Positions 45,314 through 56,700 of a stretch of DNA of 64,000 nt are shown here, in pieces. The DNA comes from Aureimonas glaciei (lineage in GTDB: Bacteria; Pseudomonadota; Alphaproteobacteria; Rhizobiales; Rhizobiaceae). The stretch covers positions 152,398 to 216,397 of the forward strand of contig NZ_BMJJ01000011.1 of NCBI RefSeq assembly GCF_014643375.1, given 5' to 3'. The translations under genes were made by a program, and so were the position numbers. Under the pieces are notes generated by a model, which was not told the DNA's origin, did not search any database, and saw only the letters and a program-made list of their open reading frames with translations. Within the stretch, counting starts at the first letter, position 1; each line of letters begins with the position of its first letter.

Positions 45314-45425
45314 TGGTCTGCCCCTGAAAAGGGGGCCTTCGAAGTAGGCCTTTAAGCCTTTTGACGTTGCCCCCTTTGTCTGATCCAGTTTGAAGCCCGT
45401 TTTCGCCTATTGAGAGGATTAGGAC

Positions 45426-45692
45426 ATGAAGCGCAGTCGCTTCTCGGAAGAGCAGATCATCGGCATCTCAAAGGAGCACGAGGCGGGAGTGCCGGTGGCT
45501 GAGCTGCGCCGCAAGCACGGTGTCAGCGATGCCAGCGTCTACAAATGGAAAGCCAAATACGGCGGAATGGACGTCAGCGAGGCCCGCCGGCTTCGGGCGC
45601 TCGAGGATGAGAACGCTAGGCTGAAGCGGATGCTGGTGGACGCGATGCTCGACAATGTCGCGCTAAAGGACTTGCGGGGAAAGAAGTGGTGA
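45426..45692 (+). CDS. IS3-family (IS407-group) OrfA transposase subunit
   Basis: 88 residues, full length for this subgroup. HTH sequence MKRSRFSEEQIIGISKEHEAG, then KHGVSDASVYKWKAKYGGMDVSEARRLRALEDENARLKRML and the coiled leucine-zipper tail ending KKW. Followed by an overlapping truncated OrfB, so no active transposase can be made. Confidence 0.85.
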   Translation: MKRSRFSEEQIIGISKEHEAGVPVAELRRKHGVSDASVYKWKAKYGGMDVSEARRLRALEDENARLKRMLVDAMLDNVALKDLRGKKW

Positions 45693-45760
45693 CGCCCGCG
45701 ACCAGGCGGATTGCCGTCGCCCATCTCATGGAGCGCCACGAGATGAGCGAACGGCAGTAA
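45689..45760 (+). pseudogene. IS3-family OrfB (transposase) N-terminal fragment
   Basis: GTG start inside OrfA's last codons; 23 codons (TPATRRIAVAHLMERHEMSERQ) match the OrfB N-terminus, then an in-frame TAA at 45758-45760. The DDE domain is absent. Confidence 0.75.
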
Positions 45761-46408
45761 AGTGCTCTTTGCCGGATGCGGTCTCGTATGGCGATCGCCT
45801 CACCTACGACGGAGGACACGCTGAACATTGGGAGGCATGGCAAAAAGCCGGGCCAGTTCGCTGCGTGTACGTGGCCTGCTAGAGCAGATCTCTACGAGTG
45901 AGTACGAAGAGCATCCACGAGGTCGGATCGTGAAAGAACCGGTTCGTTCTCTATGTCGATCGACGGCTTCAGACGCCGAACCGGCTGGCGGAAATTCGAA
46001 GCGGTTCGGCTTGCCTGAAGCGCCCTGCGTGGTGCGTAACGACACGCATTGCAGATGACGTTGGCGAGTGACGGACTGAAGGCAAACGAATCGCGCGGCT
46101 TTTGCGCGGCCACAGTGCCGAGGCTGTGGCTACCGCGCGAGACCAGGCAAACACCGGGCGCCACCGCACGGCCAGGGCGGCGACATCACCATCTAACTGT
46201 CTGTTGGCTGGTCATTCTGGCGGAGAAGGGGGGACACTCCGCCAATTACGTCAATACCCATATATTCCGGCACTTCGAGATCGGACGCGCTCAAATTACG
46301 ATACACGGCACGATACACCACGCGATACACGGAGCCCATAGGCGTACGGAGAGGCTGGACTTGCAGGGGTAGATGATCGTGTGGCATGGCGCGGTGTAGC
46401 TGACGAAG
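45761..46408. other. Non-coding or decayed stretch between IS remnants
   Basis: 648 bases in which no gene is supported. It contains three copies of CGATACAC at a 12-base period (46299-46330) and probably more degraded OrfB or other IS sequence. Confidence 0.45.
46299..46330. repeat. Three CGATACAC octamers with 12-base spacing
   Basis: Copies at 46299-46306, 46311-46318 and 46323-46330 with slightly different linkers. On the minus strand this reads as GTGTATCG units. Possibly IS-end binding sites or leftover repeats; no function is assigned. Confidence 0.6.
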
Positions 46409-47397
46409 TCACACCGCGGTTCCGGCCCAGCCGGGTTGATCAGCAGCCACGGCTGGCACGCTGATGAGAGGTTCATCGCTCAAGGTAGCGACTGATTCCA
46501 GCGTCATGTATCGGGCTCGCTGGACGGCCCTCTCGTCGTTCTGCTCGAGCAGCAGAGCGCCGACAAGACGCAGGATGGCCCCGTCGTTCGGGAACGATGC
46601 CAACGACGTCAGTGCGCCTCGGAGACGACGAGCTTCACACCGCGCAGGCCGCGCCGGGCCAGCTTGCGCAGAAACTCAGTCCAGATCGGCTGGGCTTCCG
46701 AGGTGCCGACCTCCATGCCCAGCACCTCGCGCCGACCATCGGGTTGACGCCGACGGCGATGATCACGGCGACGGAGAGGATGCGCCCGCCGCGGTGGACC
46801 TTCAGGTAGGTCGCATCGATCCAGAGATACGGCCAGTTGCCCTCGATCGGCAGTTCGAGGAAGGCCTTCACCTTGCTGTCGATCTCTTCGCAGGGCCGGG
46901 AGGCCTGGTTCTTTGAGATGCCGTCCCTGCCCATCGCCTTGACCAGGTCGTCGACCGAGCGGGTCGAGATGCCCTGGACATAGGCTTCCCGAATGACGGC
47001 CGTCAGAGCCTTCTCGGCCATGCGGCGCGGCTCGAGGAAGCCAGGAAAATGAAATAGCTGCCCTTGCGCAGCTTTGGGATCCGCAGCTGGACCGTGCCGG
47101 CACGCGTCTGACAGTCCCGATCGCGATAGCCGTTGCGCTGTGCCAGGCGTTCGCCGCTCTTCTCGGCATACCCGGCGCCGGTCGCAGCGCCGACATGCAG
47201 CTCCATCAGCCGCTCGGCGGCAAAGCCGATTATCTCGGGCAGGAGATCGGCGTCCGGGGTCCAGAAGGCTGCGCAGACTCATCATGTCGTCGGTCATTAA
47301 GGGATCTCCGGTCCGGGTTGGATGTCGCAACCCAAGCCTAACCGGAAACCGCTGGTGACCACCGCGTCGAGCTACACCACGTATGGGGACACGACCG
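46409..47397 (-). mobile_element. IS256-family (Mutator) insertion sequence, decayed, with an internal deletion
   Basis: Encodes the transposase pseudogene described separately. The right-hand flank (47300-47397) has the usual IS256 outer sequence GTGACCACCGCGTCGAGC and ends in GTATGGGGACACGACC. The left end past the transposase stop (46409) no longer shows a matching terminal repeat. Confidence 0.75.
46412..47297 (-). pseudogene. IS256-family transposase, frameshifted and internally deleted
   Basis: Starts [11 protein letters not shown] at ATG 47297. The reading frame must shift near 47265 to [20 protein letters not shown], again near 47050 to [21 protein letters not shown], and again near 46740 to [13 protein letters not shown]. 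It proceeds through [20 protein letters not shown] and then jumps into the C-terminal ASFPNDGAILRLVGALLLEQ. Roughly 100 residues of the catalytic domain between these points are missing. At least three frameshifts plus a deletion make it inactive. Confidence 0.85.
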
Positions 47398-47760
47398 GGT
47401 AGCATTTGAGGCGAGGCAGCCCAATCAAATGCGGAAATGATTTCCGCTGCGAGCACCGTGTCACGGTCGAACGGAGAAGCCAGGAGAATCCTGAGCCCCT
47501 TGGCTAGATTGGCCAGCGTTGAAGCGTTTGCACCGAGAAGCAGACATTCTGAAAGCAACCGAAACTGTGTCAAAACCCTAGTTTGAGCTAGACTTGTGAC
47601 CTCATTTGGGGAGGTCGACATGGTCGGTCATCAAAGGGAGGATCGGCGCTAGTCCTGGCTTCTTTCCAGTTCACTGAATGCATCGCAAGCCGACAGTCAT
47701 GACCGTCTGGACATTGACTTTACTCTAAGGTAGTTTCTGTAAAATTGCCGGGGGGCAGTA
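47398..47760. promoter_or_regulatory. Intergenic region upstream of the giant RHS gene
   Basis: 363 bases with no gene. An IS1182/IS5-like fragment is possible near 47560-47640 (tgtcaaaaccctag and an ATGGTCGGTCATC start that stops after about 10 codons). A promoter is plausible: TTGACT at 47714-47719 and TGTAAA at 47738-47743, 18 bases apart. The Shine-Dalgarno-like GGGGGG at 47750-47755 precedes ATG 47761. Confidence 0.45.
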
Positions 47761-50700
47761 ATGTTGCGTCGCACGGTTTTAACGTTCGTCGGGGTATCAT
47801 TCCTTTTTCAAACATCGCTGCCCAGTGAGCCAGCTCGTGCTGATCCGACGTTGCCGCTAGTATTGCAGCATAAAATTGAGCCGCCGAAGGGTTTGCTGTG
47901 GTCAAAGATTTCCCTCGTGGAGGGGAAGAATACATTTAGCGAAGGTGGCCTGGAACTGTCATTGGCCGACCATCACGGCTCTTCGCACCCCGTCGCCATC
48001 AAGATTGATTGCTTCGACGAATCCGGGACGCCTCCGCTGGAAATCGACGCGCGTGCGTATGGAGAAGGATCAAGGCTTCTCAATGTGACGCGCCGGGAGA
48101 ACGATCCCTGTGCATCCTACGCTGTCACGTCCGCCGAGGTCGCGCGAGAGTTGATCGACGGCAGAAAAATAACCGACTCAATGCCGACAGCCATTGCGGT
48201 GGAGGCGCATCATTCCGGCGAGCGGCGCTCCGATTCCACCGGCAATCCCTCAGTGTTCGTCTTCAACCCGGTGCATGGCAACTGGACAGAGGCGAAGGCT
48301 CATTCACAGGCTGCAAGGAACCCCCAAAAGGCCTATGCGACACTTGCAGAACACCATCAGCGGCTGATCGTCGGCGTTATCGCGCTGCCGCCGCGGCTGC
48401 AGCAGCCCGCCCTCAACACGCCTTCCTCGGTCACTGGCCCGATAAGCCAGGTCAACGCTTCGGATGGTTACCTCGCTATCGATCCTATCGAACCAGACAG
48501 CAAGGGTGCCTACGGCGTGAAGCTGCCGATGCTTCTACGACCGTCGCGTGGACCAGGCCCGAGCTTTTCGATTTCCTACAACTCGCAAGGCGCTCCCGGC
48601 GTACTCGGCCGCGGCTGGGATCTCTCCGTCAGCACTATCGAGGTGCGGGGACCTGCGCCGATATATCACCCTGAGTACGAGACCGAGGACTATGTGCTTG
48701 ATGGGATGGATTTGATCGCTCTGGACGGAGACGGCGTCGACATGGCGCCTCTCCACAAGGGCGGCCCGATCGTAAGGCGCGTGAAGGAGGTCCGATATTT
48801 CCGACCGCGCAACAATTCGAGCCCGCTGATCGTTCGCCGCTTCGGCAACGCGCCTTCTGGCTATTATTGGGAGGTCTGGAATCCAAACAGCCACGTCACG
48901 CGGCTCTATGGCGGCGCGTTCCAAGGCGACGGTGTTCGGCCCAAAATCGACGACAATCGCAACGGCCACCTTTTGGCAACCGCCAAGTTCTCCGGCGGGC
49001 TCAAACGCGCGGTAGTCGGCCAGTGGGGATTGACGCAAGAATTCGACAATCAGGCCGCGCGTAGCGGAGCAAGTTACATATATCACCAGAACGACGGCGA
49101 GAGCGGCGGCGATGGCCGTGCGTGCATCGACGAGGTCGCAGCGGGCAACTGCCGCGCCGCACTGCGGCTGAAGGAAGTTAGGTACAACCAGACCTTCAAC
49201 ACTTCTTACCGCCCTAAACAGGCAGACGGCGCGGTCGACTCCCGTGGCGAAACCGTAGTTGCATTCGACTGGAGGCCTCGCGGCGAGAGGCTAGAGAATA
49301 CGGACGACACGCCTCGCGACACGAGCCGAGATAATACAGACGGCAGGCTTGGCTTTTTGCGGGCACACCAGTACTGGCTCAAGGGCATAGACGTCAGATA
49401 CCGACCAGATACTGGCAAACTTTGGCTGGCGTCAAGCGATGAAGGGCACGCGGACGGCAAAGTTGTCTTCTCCCGTCACAGCTTCGAACTGAGCGAAGGC
49501 GACAACGCCTGCATGAACTACGACGTAGTTCTCACCAAATACAAGGTGGATGGGAACCGAAACTTTGATGGTCTCGCCGCGTCGCAGGAACAGGAGTTCA
49601 GCTTCAATTACGACGGCGAGAAATACGTCTCTAACACATCAGGCGCCTGCGCGCGCGAGTGGTCCGACGCGACACCAGTAGCCGAGCTCGGTAGCCTGCC
49701 CGAGGACGCGACCGGCACGATCGGCTTCCCGACGGGTCTGCTTAAGAATCTCGGCTTCGACCGGCAGGTGCGGCGGTCGCTGCTCGGCACGGGGCGCTCG
49801 GAGGAAGTCGGAGCTTCAGCCTATGTCGGCATCGGCCCAACGGGCGACACGAACATCAAGCCGATCACCGGGGGCTTCAAGGGCGGCTACAATTTCACTA
49901 GGTCCGAGACGAATTCCACCCTCGTCGATGTGACCGGCGACGGAATCGACGATGTCGTCTGGCGCGAAAACGGACAATTGAGCTACTGCGGCGGCAAGCG
50001 TTATCCTGCTCCGCACTTCGTCACCTATCCGACGACCCGCTGCGGCCGCGTCGAGGGTATTGCTGATCTTTCGCTGTCGAGCACATCCACCTTCAGCGCG
50101 GGCGCGGAAGCAAGTTTCTATGGCTCTGTCTTCGCGGGCGTCGGCTTTAACCGCTCGAACAACGACACCTACATTTACTTCACGCATCGCGATGCCGACG
50201 GGCTAATCGACCTCGCCGCCTATGGTCAGGTCTACTATGGCCAGGGCGAAACTGTCGTGGGTGGAACGCTTAAGAATGGAATGCTTGAAGGGGGAACGCG
50301 CGTCGTTCGCTTTCAGCCGAACAGCGCGCTGACGCCACCGCTTCCGGGCGGCCCGCGCGTTGCGGAGATTTCCCATCACCTGCCCCGCGACCTGCGCGAA
50401 ACGATCCTGGAGATCGAGGCGCGGCTGGAGGCGACGGCCCTGCAACTGGAGGCATTGGACTACAGCCAGACGACCCTCGCTTGGGAGGCTCCGCTCGACG
50501 GTGTCGTGCGACTGGCGGATGGCGAATTCGTCAGCGGCAAAGCAGAGCCGAACAAGATTCCCCTGAACGGCCTCGATCCGGAGTTCGGGCCGGACAAATT
50601 CCAGGAACTCTACGAAGAGGTCGAGGCGTACAAGCGTTATGCCTATGACTGCACGGCCTGGCCCGAGAAGGAATTCTGCCACCGGCGCTATTCCGATCCC

Positions 50701-53700
50701 TATGGCGCGCAATTCAACCGGCCGGCCGATGAATTCAGCTTCGTGCGGACGTTCGGTGCGCGTCTGCGCGTCTCGCTGTCGAAACGAGAAACCAAAACCG
50801 TCGTCACCTGCAAGGAGGAGATCCTTCCCGCCGAAGGCGCATTTCAACTCGCAGAGCAGGATGTGGATCATGCGTGCCGCCGTCCGGGCGGCAACGCCAG
50901 CCACATCGATGTCCGCACCGGCGACGTGCTGTACCTAACCTATTCGATTCATCCTCACTTCGCGAAATGGCTGAAGCCGAACGCGGTGGTAAGTTACGTG
51001 GCGGTCGACAACGACCCGGCGTTTGCGATCGCCGTACAAGAGGACAAAAAGGGAATCGTGGGGCGGCTGCCCTGCAGATGGAACCTTCCGACGGTCGCAC
51101 CCGCACCGATCAAAGATTGTGCGCTCTCGCAGCTCTCGCCCTACACGTTCGACCTGCGCGCTGGCGCGCTGACCACGGCGCCGAACCGCTCCGTCGAATT
51201 GGCTCCGGGGCGCCAGCGGACGTTTGAGGGCGCCTTCAACATCCCGGTGTCGCTGACCAGTACCTACAAGGTCTATTTTGACGTCCTCGCGGGCCGAATC
51301 CCGCAACCGGCCGGCGCAGGCGCCGTGGCTGGGCAGGCACCGGGGCCTGTTCCGGTCCAGGCGCTGGGGCGCGTGTATCGGTTCGACGTGTCCGCGGCCT
51401 GCTTGGGCGCGACAAAAACCTGCGCGGTGACGCTGCCATCCGCCTGTGAGGCGGCCAGCCCGCTCAAGAACGAATGCGACCTGTTCGTAGCCGCTGAACA
51501 AAGTCATTTCGCCGTTGCCACCCGGATCGTGGTGCAGCACGACGTACGCGGCGCTGAGATCGAAGCGCGCAACGTCGACGGGCTGTTGAAGGACATGGTG
51601 TGGACGCGGCCTCCACATATTCGCACCATCCTCGCCAAGCTCGATCCACTGCCCGTCGGAGACCTAGCGCCAGGCGCTTACAAGGAGCGCTACAGCCTGG
51701 TCTATATGCCGGTGGCGATGGGACAGGAGGATATCGAGTACTTCCGCGTCGAACGCGGCTTGTTCGACAATCCTGATATCGACATGAACGAGGGCGATCC
51801 GCAGCCGAAGCTCATTCAGTTCAGCGCCATGATGGAGCTGGAGCGCGCGACGGTGGAATTTGCGCGCGTCAGGCAGACGCGGGAACTCTGCCGCTTCGCG
51901 GGAGAATTGCTTGACTACCTGCGGCGCAGCTATGCGCCGCAGGCACCGCCATTCGCGGACGAATACCTCGCCTACTGGATCAAAGCACAGAGCGAATACG
52001 AGACGCCCTGCGCCGAGGCCGATGCTGCTTATGGCAAAGCGACGTTTACCGGAGGGACAGGTCCCAACCTTTCGGTCACAGATCGGCTGAATCTCCCGGT
52101 GCTGTTACGAAGCCTCAGCTACGAAGACCGCATGTCAAGTGCCGAGACCCTACTGAAGCGCGTGCAGGACAGCCTCTCCCTCGGCGGCCACTTCCTGACC
52201 GACGGGCACCGGGTGACGCGGCGCGGATATCGCCTTCCGATCAAAGTCAATCCGCTCGACTGCGACTTGCTCGGCAAGACGGACACGCCCCTCAGTGACC
52301 CCATCGTGGATTATCCCGGGCGGCCAGTCCCTGACTGCGCATATCGACTTTCGGCGAATTTTGCGATGGAGGATTTCGAACAGCTCATCGGAGAGAAGGA
52401 GGCCAAGAATCTCCGCAAGATGCTGGCGCCGCTGAGCAACAGTACTGCGGCCGCGTTCAAGGTCGACCTTGCAGCGACGATCAACGGACGGCCTGCGGCC
52501 TTCCGGGAATTGACGGGCGACGCGACGGGAAACGACCCTTGCACGCCGGTGACGCCGAAGACCTGCATAGGCACCTACGGGACGACTGGCGACAGCAACA
52601 CGGGCGTCAAGGCGTATCTCCATCCCGAAGGAACGGGTATCGCGAGCGGCCCCAACCCGAACGATCCGACTGCGGGCGACGTGCTGCAACGCGTTTCTAC
52701 GAACAAGCGCACCGGCCGCGCGGTGGCGTTCTCAAACAGCATCATGTCGACCACGCTGCCGCCGAAATGCGAGCGCGCGTACCCGCTGTTCAAGACCGGC
52801 TGGCAGATGGAGGCAAAGCAAGACTGTCTCTTCCAGGGATCCGACATCTCGACCGACGACGAGAAGTACAAGGGGCCGCCTGCCTACACCGTCACCTACG
52901 AGATTACCCAAGGCAATCGCTTTATCGGCCGCAACCGTGTCGTCGAATTCCGGGCGATGCCTTTAGACGTCGTGGAGTTCCAGATCCGGATCGTCCCCGT
53001 GGAGCAGTCCATCAACCTTCCGTCCAGCCCGCAGGCAACGGCGCGCGGCGCATTCTCGATCCTTCAAGGCACCGAAGCGAACGGCCTCATTCGCGAGCGC
53101 CACCTGATTCCCCGGTCTCCTTCCGACATACTCCCCGACCCTTCGGTCACAGGAGCAGTCAACCCGCGCGTGAAGCATGCGTGTCCGAATGCGCCGGTGC
53201 CGCCGGCGATGGGGGCTCCCCTGCCATCGTGGCACCGCCCACTTCCCGCAACATGCCGCCCGTGGAGCCGGCTCGGCTGGGCCGAACTCCTGCTCGGAGC
53301 GCAGTACCGCACCTATAGCGACGCGCAGAAGACTGGTCTGCCAAACCAGTATTCGATCAAGCGGCGACGCGAGATCCTGCGGCTGCAACCCGAGATCGAA
53401 ACGAGTTCCGACCAATACCTGCTTCAACGCACCGGCGGCGGCAACGCCATGCTTGTTAGCGAAATTGTCCGGAAAGAAACGGGCGATATCGTCGCCCTGC
53501 GGAAGGAGATCGGTACCGCAGAGCTCCCGTATCAAGTGGAAGTCGCCCAGCCGACCGACTACCTAATTTTCCACCGGCGTGAACCCAAGGTGACCAAGAC
53601 TGGGTCTGCCTGGATACTAATGGGCAACCGTGCTCCGAGAGACGGTTCGCTGAAGCCGATTCCACCGTTCTGGCAACTGCGCTTCGGTACGCAAGAAAAT

Positions 53701-56700
53701 CGCGATCCGTCCGAACGGCCGACGGATGCGTATCAGAAAAGCGCGCAGCAATGTCCTGCGGATGCCAGCGCAGATCCGGACTTCAAGAATTGCGAGGCTT
53801 ACTTGGCGCCAAAGGGGCAGATTAGCTTAGCGCTCGACGGGGTCGACTACTTCACGCTCCAGCACCGCTTTGTCGGCCCCGTGGACGGGGGGCCGATCGC
53901 TGGAAGAAAGCCCGATGCGGAAAAGGACGCAGAGGCGGCTGAAAGGGTTGGTGTCGGCCAATGCTCGACACCGCGCCCGAACGCCACGGCGAGCTGCTGG
54001 AAGGGGCCAGACGACACTCTGTTTGTGGAAGAGCCCATCGTTTTGGGCCGGCCGATCGAGGCGCGACGTCGGGAAATGCATTCGGTTTCCGCGCTGATTG
54101 GTTTCGAGCAACCGCCGCTGGCGCAATTCCGCTTCGAATTCGATTCCTACACGCGCATGGCCTGCATCGACCCGGCTATAGAACCCATCAAGGAGGAACT
54201 GGAAAAGCTTACGCCGGCCATCGAGATGTGCCAAATTCGGGGATATGCCGCGGCCTCGGAATCACCGGCTCAGTTGCTTTATCCAAACCGGCCGAATCCG
54301 CCGGCCGCGAAAAGGACAGTTCCCGTATACGCGCCGGTGCAGTCTAGCAAAGTTCGTTCGGTCTCTCGCAACACCGGCGTGCTCCTTTTTAACAAGAACG
54401 GCAGCAACTCCATCCGAGAACACACGACAGCCTATCTCGACGTCAATGGCGACGGGTATGCCGATGTCGTCAGCGGCGGGCACGCGGAACTCTCATCACC
54501 GGTCGGCCTGTCAAGACGGGACTGGTGGCACTATTTCCGCGTCGACGACAACATGCCCTCGCTCGCCCCGGAGCTCGTCGCCGACGGGATGCAGCAGAAT
54601 GCCAAATCATCCAGCCGCGGCGAGGGTGTCGGTCTGACGCCGTCAACATTCGCGGTGTTCAAGCAACTCGGCACCCAGACGACCCATAGCGGTTCGCCCG
54701 ATCCCGTCCTCGATCCGGGCTTCAGTCTCGACGAAGAAAAAGGTCAGGACGACCTCTTCACCGAACTACGCGATTTCAACGGCGACGGGCTTCCCGACAG
54801 CATAACCGGCGGGAAAGTCGGGGATAACCTTACCCTCGCGCTCAATGCTGGGGGCGGAATGACGGCCGCCCCGAATGCGGCTCGGATTATAGTCGGAGAC
54901 ACAGGCGTGTCGGCCCAGCCCTTCAACAGCAACAGTTCGGCTGGGTTCGGTGTCAGGCTAGGCTTTAGCGTCGAGTCCGGCAGCTACGGTGCCGGCATGG
55001 GTTTGGCACATCGCGGCACCGGCTCCGTGGGCGCGTTCATGGACTTCACTGGCGACGGGCGTCCCGACATTGCGGTCCCTACCAAAAATGAAGGTTCCGG
55101 CAACCTTGTCGTTTTCCCAAATCTTGGAAACGGATTTGGAAAGGGACGTTGGCACACGATCAAGGATCGAAGCCCGACGCGTACCGGCTTCACGGAAACC
55201 ACCCTCGTCGACGCAGGCGGCTTCTTCTCGTACGGGTTCAATCTTCCGCCGCCCGTCTTCCTAAAGGTGCAATTCAACGTCAGCGGCAAGTTTACCCGCG
55301 GTCAAACGCGTGAGCTACAGAGCTTTCGCGACATGAACGGCGACGGCTTCCCCGACCTTGCGCTGGTGAGAGGCACTTCTTCAGCGTTGGATGACATTGG
55401 AGACAAGGAACCGTTTGAGAGCGAGGTGCACTACAATCCCGAGGCGCGCTACCACCTGCTGACCAGCGTGACCAACCCATCGGGGTCGCGCTACCTGCTC
55501 GGCCACGGGTTGTACGGCAATACCGATGCGGCGCATGGCAGCGCGGTGTGGGCGCTGAATGAGGTTGCCGTCGATGACGGCTTCGAGCCGAGCCAGCAAA
55601 AAGCGAAGCCGATGGCGGCCGACGGCCACGACGTCGCGCTGACTCGCTACAACTACCAGCGCGGCTATTTCAACAGGGCGGAGCGGCAATTCTACGGCTT
55701 CGAAAGCCGCGTCTCGACCACCATGGGTTGCGATCTCGCCAGGGCGCCAACCTGCCTTGATCATTTCAAGGGCGGTGACCAGCCCACGGAAACGGAACTG
55801 ACGGAGATCGGCTACCGGAAGCTGCAAATCGTGCGCGACACCTATTGGAACCGAGACTACCTGACGCAGGGCATGCTGAGGACCCAACAGGTCGAGGGCT
55901 TCGAAACCCAAGACAACGCACCTGCTGCGTCGGATGCAGAGGTGGTGTCTGCAAGGCGGTACGGCTACACGATCGCGAATTTGGACCACTACAAATCGGT
56001 TCCCGATCCGGCGGATTGGGCGGCCCCCTCTCCTAAGGAATCGAACCTGATTTCCGGATCCTGGGACTCTTCCACTCGTGTCCTCGGCTCAAAATTGCCG
56101 CAAACATGGGACGGATCGGTATTCCAGGTTGATAATCCCATACTAGGCGCGGCAAGCGTCTGCGGCGATGCGCTGGGAACAACCTGCGTTAGAGCCCTGG
56201 AAGATGACGTCCTGCGCAAAGGGTTCGCGCGCGAGCAACAGGCCTTCTGGGCGCAGCAGAGCGGCGCAGTGCACCAGCGGCTCGAAAGGCTAGAGGTTTT
56301 CGGCGGCAATGTGACTCCCACGACGGCGGCACTTGGCACGACGGCGCGCCTTCGGTCGGCAGTCGCGTTCGACTATGACCAGTGGGGTCAAGTCCACCGC
56401 TTTCACGATTTCGGCGAGGCGGCGCAGGATTGGATGGCCGGCGACGACGCATCCGTAAATGCTTCGCTTACCTATGCCGTTAGGCAAGGCCTGAATGCTC
56501 CCAAACCGCAAGACTGGGTCCGGGACAGCTCGAATTCGGGAGATCACGCACCTGCCAATGCCGGCTACCCCCTGCTCGGACTGCCACTTGAGATCCGAAT
56601 CTTCGGCGGCGGTATTCCTCGCCGTGGCGGCGGCACGTCACCGCTGCGCGTACGCCAGGCGTCGTATACGGCGGACGGGCGCGGCAATTTGAGCGACGTC

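Larger units (their letters stand above)
45314..45760 (+). mobile_element. IS3-family insertion sequence, truncated after the start of OrfB
   Basis: TGGTCTGCCCC at 45314 resembles the IS407-group left terminal repeat and includes a GCCCC-tgaaaa-GGGGC hairpin. The full OrfA is followed by a GTG-started OrfB (45689) that stops after 23 codons at 45758. No right end was found. The element is dead. Confidence 0.8.
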
